From assembly GCA_003694775.1 (NCBI GenBank), contig RFJV01000521.1:1-8352 (forward strand): a stretch of DNA of 8,352 nt, read 5' to 3'. The translations under genes and the position numbers were made by a program. Below are positions 5,316-8,352 of this stretch, in pieces (within the stretch, counting starts at the first letter, position 1; the number at the start of each line of letters is the position of its first letter). This stretch comes from Chloroflexota bacterium. GTDB lineage: Bacteria; Chloroflexota; Anaerolineae; 4572-78; J111. A model generated the notes under the pieces. It was given only the letters and a program-made list of their open reading frames with translations, had not been told where the DNA came from and searched no databases.

Positions 5316-8257
5316 TCTGCTGGCTTCCTTTCTCCCGGCAGGTGGATGACAAACCGTGCCCCCTGGTTGGTCCCGCTTTCTACCCGGATGGTGCCGCCGT
5401 GCTCTTCCACAATGCGCCGGGCCACCGGCAGTCCCAGGCCGGTCCCCTTGGTGCGGGTGGTAAAGAACGGCTCAAAAATGCGCGGCCGGGCTTCCGGGGG
5501 AATACCCGGCCCGGTATCCAGAATGGTCACGGTGACTCCCTGGTCTGCCGGAACAGGCTCCGTTTGGATGGTCAGCCGTCCGCCATCGGGCATGGCCTGG
5601 ATGGCGTTGGCCACCAGATTGCCGAACACCTGCTCCATCCGCTGGCGGTCCACTTTCAGCGGGGGCAGGCCCGGCGGCGGGTCGAACTGAACGGCAATCC
5701 CTTGCGAGTCCAGCACCGGCCGGAAACGCTGGAGCACCCCGGCAATGATAGCGGCCAGGTCTTCTCTGGACAGATTCAGCGACAGGGGACGGGCCATAAA
5801 CAGAATATCTTCGATAATCCGGTTGACCCGCTTGATTTCGTTTTTGACCATCTGCACGCCCTCGTACTCCGGCGAGCCGGGGCCGACACTGCGGGTCAGG
5901 TACTCCACCCCCGCGCCGATGGCGGCGACGGGGTTGCGGATTTCGTGGGCCACCACCGCGGCCATCTCGCCCAGGGCCGCCAGCCGGTCCAGCCGCCGGC
6001 GTTCCGCCTCCAGCGCCTTGATGTCGCTCAGGTCTTCCAGCACGCCGACTACCCCGCCTGATGCTTTCTGCCCGTCCTGCCCGGCCTCCATTGGGGCCAC
6101 ACTGACCGATACCGGCAGTGACGTGCCGTCGCCGCGGTGCAGGGTCAGCTCGCGCACTACGGCAGGCCGGCCTTCGGCCAGGGTTTGCCGGAAAACCTGC
6201 TGGAGGGCCGGCGTACCGGCAAACACCTGCTCAATGGGCCGGTGCAGAATTTCGTCCTGCGGGCGGTTGAGCATCCGGCCGGCCGCCGGGTTGCAGGCGG
6301 TCACCATCCCGGCCCGGTTGACGGCAATCAGGCCGTTGGTCATATGGCGGATGATGTCCTCGTTGAACAGGCGCAGGTTTTCGGCCTGCCGGTAAAGCTG
6401 GGCATTTTCAATGGCTGTGGCCGCGGAAACGGCCAGGGCCTGGAGCAGGGCCTGGTCATCCGGGGTGAACATTCCGCGGCGCTTGTTCATCACCTCAATC
6501 GCGCCGATGGTGCGTCCTTTGCTCTGCAGGGGCACACACAGGATGGCACGGGTGGCAAAACCGCTTTGCCGGTCCACCTCGGCGTAAAAGCGAGGGTCGG
6601 CAGACACATCCGGGGCCAGGATGGGCTGTCCGTGCCGGGCCACCCAGCCGGCGATACCCTGCCCCAGGGGCAGGCGCAGACCGATGACCGCCTCGGACGC
6701 TTCGCCGTAGGCCGCGGCAAACACAATTTCGCCCCGTTCATCGTCGCGCAGAGCCAGCGAAGCCGCGGCCGCGTCCATCAGCCGGGTGGTGTGCCGGGTG
6801 ACCAGGGTCAGCGTTTCCTGCAGGTCGAGTGTGGAGTTGATAGCCTGGCCAATTTCGTTGAGCGTTTTCAATTCGTCTGCCCGGCGGTTGATTTCCTCGT
6901 ACAGGCGGGCATTTTCAATGGCGATGGCTAACTGGTCGGCCATCATCTCCAGCGCGGCCACGTGGTAAGGCTGAAATGCCTCCAGCCGGGCGCTCTGCAG
7001 TTTCAGCACCCCCACCAGCTTGACCCCCAGGGTAACGGGGACGCACAGCACCGACCGCACGTTCGGCGGGTTGTCCGGTTCCGGTGGCTGGGCCGCGGTA
7101 TCGTTGACCAGCAGGGTGCGCCGCGAAACAGCCGTCCGGCCCACATCCCCCTCCCCCAGGCTGTAGCCGGAGGCAGGTCGGGGCACGTGCGGCAGGTTGC
7201 CCGGTGCGGCGGCCTCGGCTTTCAGCTCCAGCCGGCGGGCAGAAGGATTGTACAGGTAAATCGACACCCGGTAAAAGGCCAGGGTGCGCCGGATGGCCTG
7301 CACCACCGTGGTCAGCATCACGTCCAGGCTGAGGATAGACGTGGCCGCCTGGCTGACCTCGTTAATCAGGGCCAGCTGGACGGAGCGCTCGGTCTGGCTC
7401 TTGAACAGGAGGGCGTTGCTGACCGCCTGTTCGACCTGCCGGGCCGCGGCGGTCAGCAGGGGCAGGGTGTCTGCGGCAAAGTGATGGGTTTCTGTATGGC
7501 CCACCAGGTATACCCCGCGGGCGTTGACCCGGTCCAGGTTGAGGGGAACGGCGACCACACTGCCCCCGGCCTCCGGAATGTACGAGGCCCGGAACCAGCG
7601 GGAGTCGACCAGGGTATTGGGCAGGCTGACCACCTGCCGCTGGCGGATGACCCATCCTTCCAGCCCCTCTTCCAGCAGTCGGCGGGCAAACCGCCGCGCC
7701 GACGGTCCCTGCAGGTCGTCCCGGCCCGGCTGGGTAGAGCGATAGTAGATGGTTTCGTCCGCGTCGACCAGCAGGAGGGCGGCAAAGGTTCCGCCCAGCC
7801 GGGGGGCAATCGCCAGGGCCTGGTCAATCAGTGCCTCCAGGTCCAGGTGGGCACCCAGCGTCCGGGCTATCTCAAACAGGAGGGGCAGGTGCTGGGGAGA
7901 GACCGTCTGCTCCGCGGCCAGAGATGTTTCCGGGGCAAGAAGCTCCGGCAGACGGTCGACCAGGTCACCGGGACGGGTGGGATACCGCACCAGCCGGGCG
8001 TGTCCGGCCCGGAGCCACGGCGGCAGGGTGTCGTGCTGGTGGGGCGTCAGCACCAGAATGCGGGGGGCGCGGATGTACTGGCTGGAAACCGGCCGGCGGG
8101 CCGTTTCGATGTCCAGCACCAGCAGGTCAATCTGGGAAAGGGCGACCTTCTCCGGCAGTTCGTCCGCTACCCGCTGGGGGGTGTATCCGGCGGATTTCAG
8201 GGCCCGGCAAAATGGTTCCAGCCGGCGGGTGTCATCTTCTATGACCAGGATGTTCAA
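5312..8257 (-). CDS. Soluble sensor histidine kinase: pseudo-receiver, three GAF, PAS, HisKA, HATPase
   Basis: This 981-aa protein has an N-terminal receiver-like domain (1-108), GAF domains at about 121-285, 291-455 and 460-625, a PAS domain (630-750), HisKA (752-820) and an ATPase (862-975). The phospho-accepting histidine is H771 in [11 protein letters not shown]-binding boxes are N880-N884 ([10 protein letters not shown]), D914-G920 region (DTGPGI), FEPFFTT and GTGLGL (938-943). The core and PAS resemble NtrB/AtoS-type kinases. It has no membrane segment or signal peptide, so it should sense a cytoplasmic signal. The receiver keeps E7-D9, D49 and T71, but the conserved lysine position reads R91-Y92-P93, suggesting it is not phosphorylated normally. 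The start is TTG at 8255-8257: a TAA lies in frame eight codons upstream, no ATG or GTG falls between, and the first beta strand begins immediately. It overlaps the downstream regulator gene by 4 bp. Confidence 0.95.
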   Translation of the reverse strand: MNILVIEDDTRRLEPFCRALKSAGYTPQRVADELPEKVALSQIDLLVLDIETARRPVSSQYIRAPRILVLTPHQHDTLPPWLRAGHARLVRYPTRPGDLVDRLPELLAPETSLAAEQTVSPQHLPLLFEIARTLGAHLDLEALIDQALAIAPRLGGTFAALLLVDADETIYYRSTQPGRDDLQGPSARRFARRLLEEGLEGWVIRQRQVVSLPNTLVDSRWFRASYIPEAGGSVVAVPLNLDRVNARGVYLVGHTETHHFAADTLPLLTAAARQVEQAVSNALLFKSQTERSVQLALINEVSQAATSILSLDVMLTTVVQAIRRTLAFYRVSIYLYNPSARRLELKAEAAAPGNLPHVPRPASGYSLGEGDVGRTAVSRRTLLVNDTAAQPPEPDNPPNVRSVLCVPVTLGVKLVGVLKLQSARLEAFQPYHVAALEMMADQLAIAIENARLYEEINRRADELKTLNEIGQAINSTLDLQETLTLVTRHTTRLMDAAAASLALRDDERGEIVFAAAYGEASEAVIGLRLPLGQGIAGWVARHGQPILAPDVSADPRFYAEVDRQSGFATRAILCVPLQSKGRTIGAIEVMNKRRGMFTPDDQALLQALAVSAATAIENAQLYRQAENLRLFNEDIIRHMTNGLIAVNRAGMVTACNPAAGRMLNRPQDEILHRPIEQVFAGTPALQQVFRQTLAEGRPAVVRELTLHRGDGTSLPVSVSVAPMEAGQDGQKASGGVVGVLEDLSDIKALEAERRRLDRLAALGEMAAVVAHEIRNPVAAIGAGVEYLTRSVGPGSPEYEGVQMVKNEIKRVNRIIEDILFMARPLSLNLSREDLAAIIAGVLQRFRPVLDSQGIAVQFDPPPGLPPLKVDRQRMEQVFGNLVANAIQAMPDGGRLTIQTEPVPADQGVTVTILDTGPGIPPEARPRIFEPFFTTRTKGTGLGLPVARRIVEEHGGTIRVESGTNQGARFVIHLPGERKPAE

Positions 8258-8270
8258 CTTCTCTGCCTGC
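8258..8270 (-). promoter_or_regulatory. Weak purine-rich ribosome binding site before the TTG start
   Basis: The minus strand reads GCAGGCAGAGAAG directly before TTG. The AGG core is 8 nt from the start codon. Weak binding site plus TTG start suggests modest translation of the kinase. Confidence 0.35.
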
Positions 8271-8352
8271 CTGAGCCGTTACTTATCAATCAAATTCAGT
8301 TTTTCGACCATCCAGGCCGTCACCGATTATTTCACGAAACCACGATTGGACG
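8258..8352 (-). other. Leader upstream of the kinase gene; possible end of an upstream gene
   Basis: This 95-bp stretch is AT-richer than the kinase gene. On the minus strand one frame is open from the window edge for 21 codons to TGA at 8286-8288 (product ending GRKTEFD), which could be the C-terminus of a preceding gene but is too short to judge. An AT-rich run containing GATAAG at 8288-8283 could serve as a -10 element, without a good -35. I cannot decide between promoter and operon continuation. Confidence 0.2.

Noticed and set aside
4701..6931. Several plus-strand open frames of 264-329 codons opposite the kinase and regulator genes
   Set aside because: They mirror well-supported minus-strand genes, have low-complexity products and no domain signatures.
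8286..8352. 21-codon open end on the minus strand as the C-terminus of an upstream gene
   Set aside because: It is too short to recognise and its codon use is not clearly like the neighbours. It is mentioned under the leader but not called as a gene.

Overview
This 8.35 kb window is a cluster of two-component and GAF-domain signalling genes, all read from the minus strand. The DNA is GC-rich with short spacers. Large soluble proteins built from tandem GAF domains, next to stand-alone receivers, are common in Chloroflexota (Anaerolineae-like bacteria), and that is my best guess for the source. The guess rests on protein architecture only: there is no rRNA or other marker gene here.

Layout in transcription order (right to left). 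(1) 8258-8352 is a short leader that may hold a promoter and the tail of an upstream gene. (2) 8257-5312 encodes a soluble hybrid histidine kinase of 981 aa: degenerate receiver, three GAF domains, PAS, HisKA and HATPase. It starts at TTG. (3) 5315-4614 encodes its likely partner, a 233-aa response regulator with an NtrC-like receiver and an OmpR/PhoB-type winged helix. The start and stop codons overlap (ATGA), so the two are probably translationally coupled. (4) 4406-4613 is a 208-bp spacer without a gene. It holds two identical 8-bp direct repeats at an 11-bp period, the pattern used by OmpR/PhoB/WalR-type regulators, placed upstream of the next genes. (5) 4405-4019 and 4029-3580 encode two single-domain receivers that overlap by 11 bp. 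(6) 3504-3579 is a 76-bp AT-richer spacer with a perfect 7-bp inverted repeat. (7) 3503-1 begins a giant protein of at least 1167 residues that is still open at the window edge. It consists of seven consecutive GAF domains, the last one cut.

Inferred working model: the soluble kinase senses a cytoplasmic signal through its GAF/PAS array and phosphorylates the winged-helix regulator. That regulator may bind the direct repeat and control the downstream unit of two receivers plus the multi-GAF protein. The receivers have no output domain and could shuttle phosphate to or from the multi-GAF protein if it ends in a kinase module outside the window. The ligands are unknown. No mobile elements, CRISPR arrays, tRNA or rRNA genes were seen.
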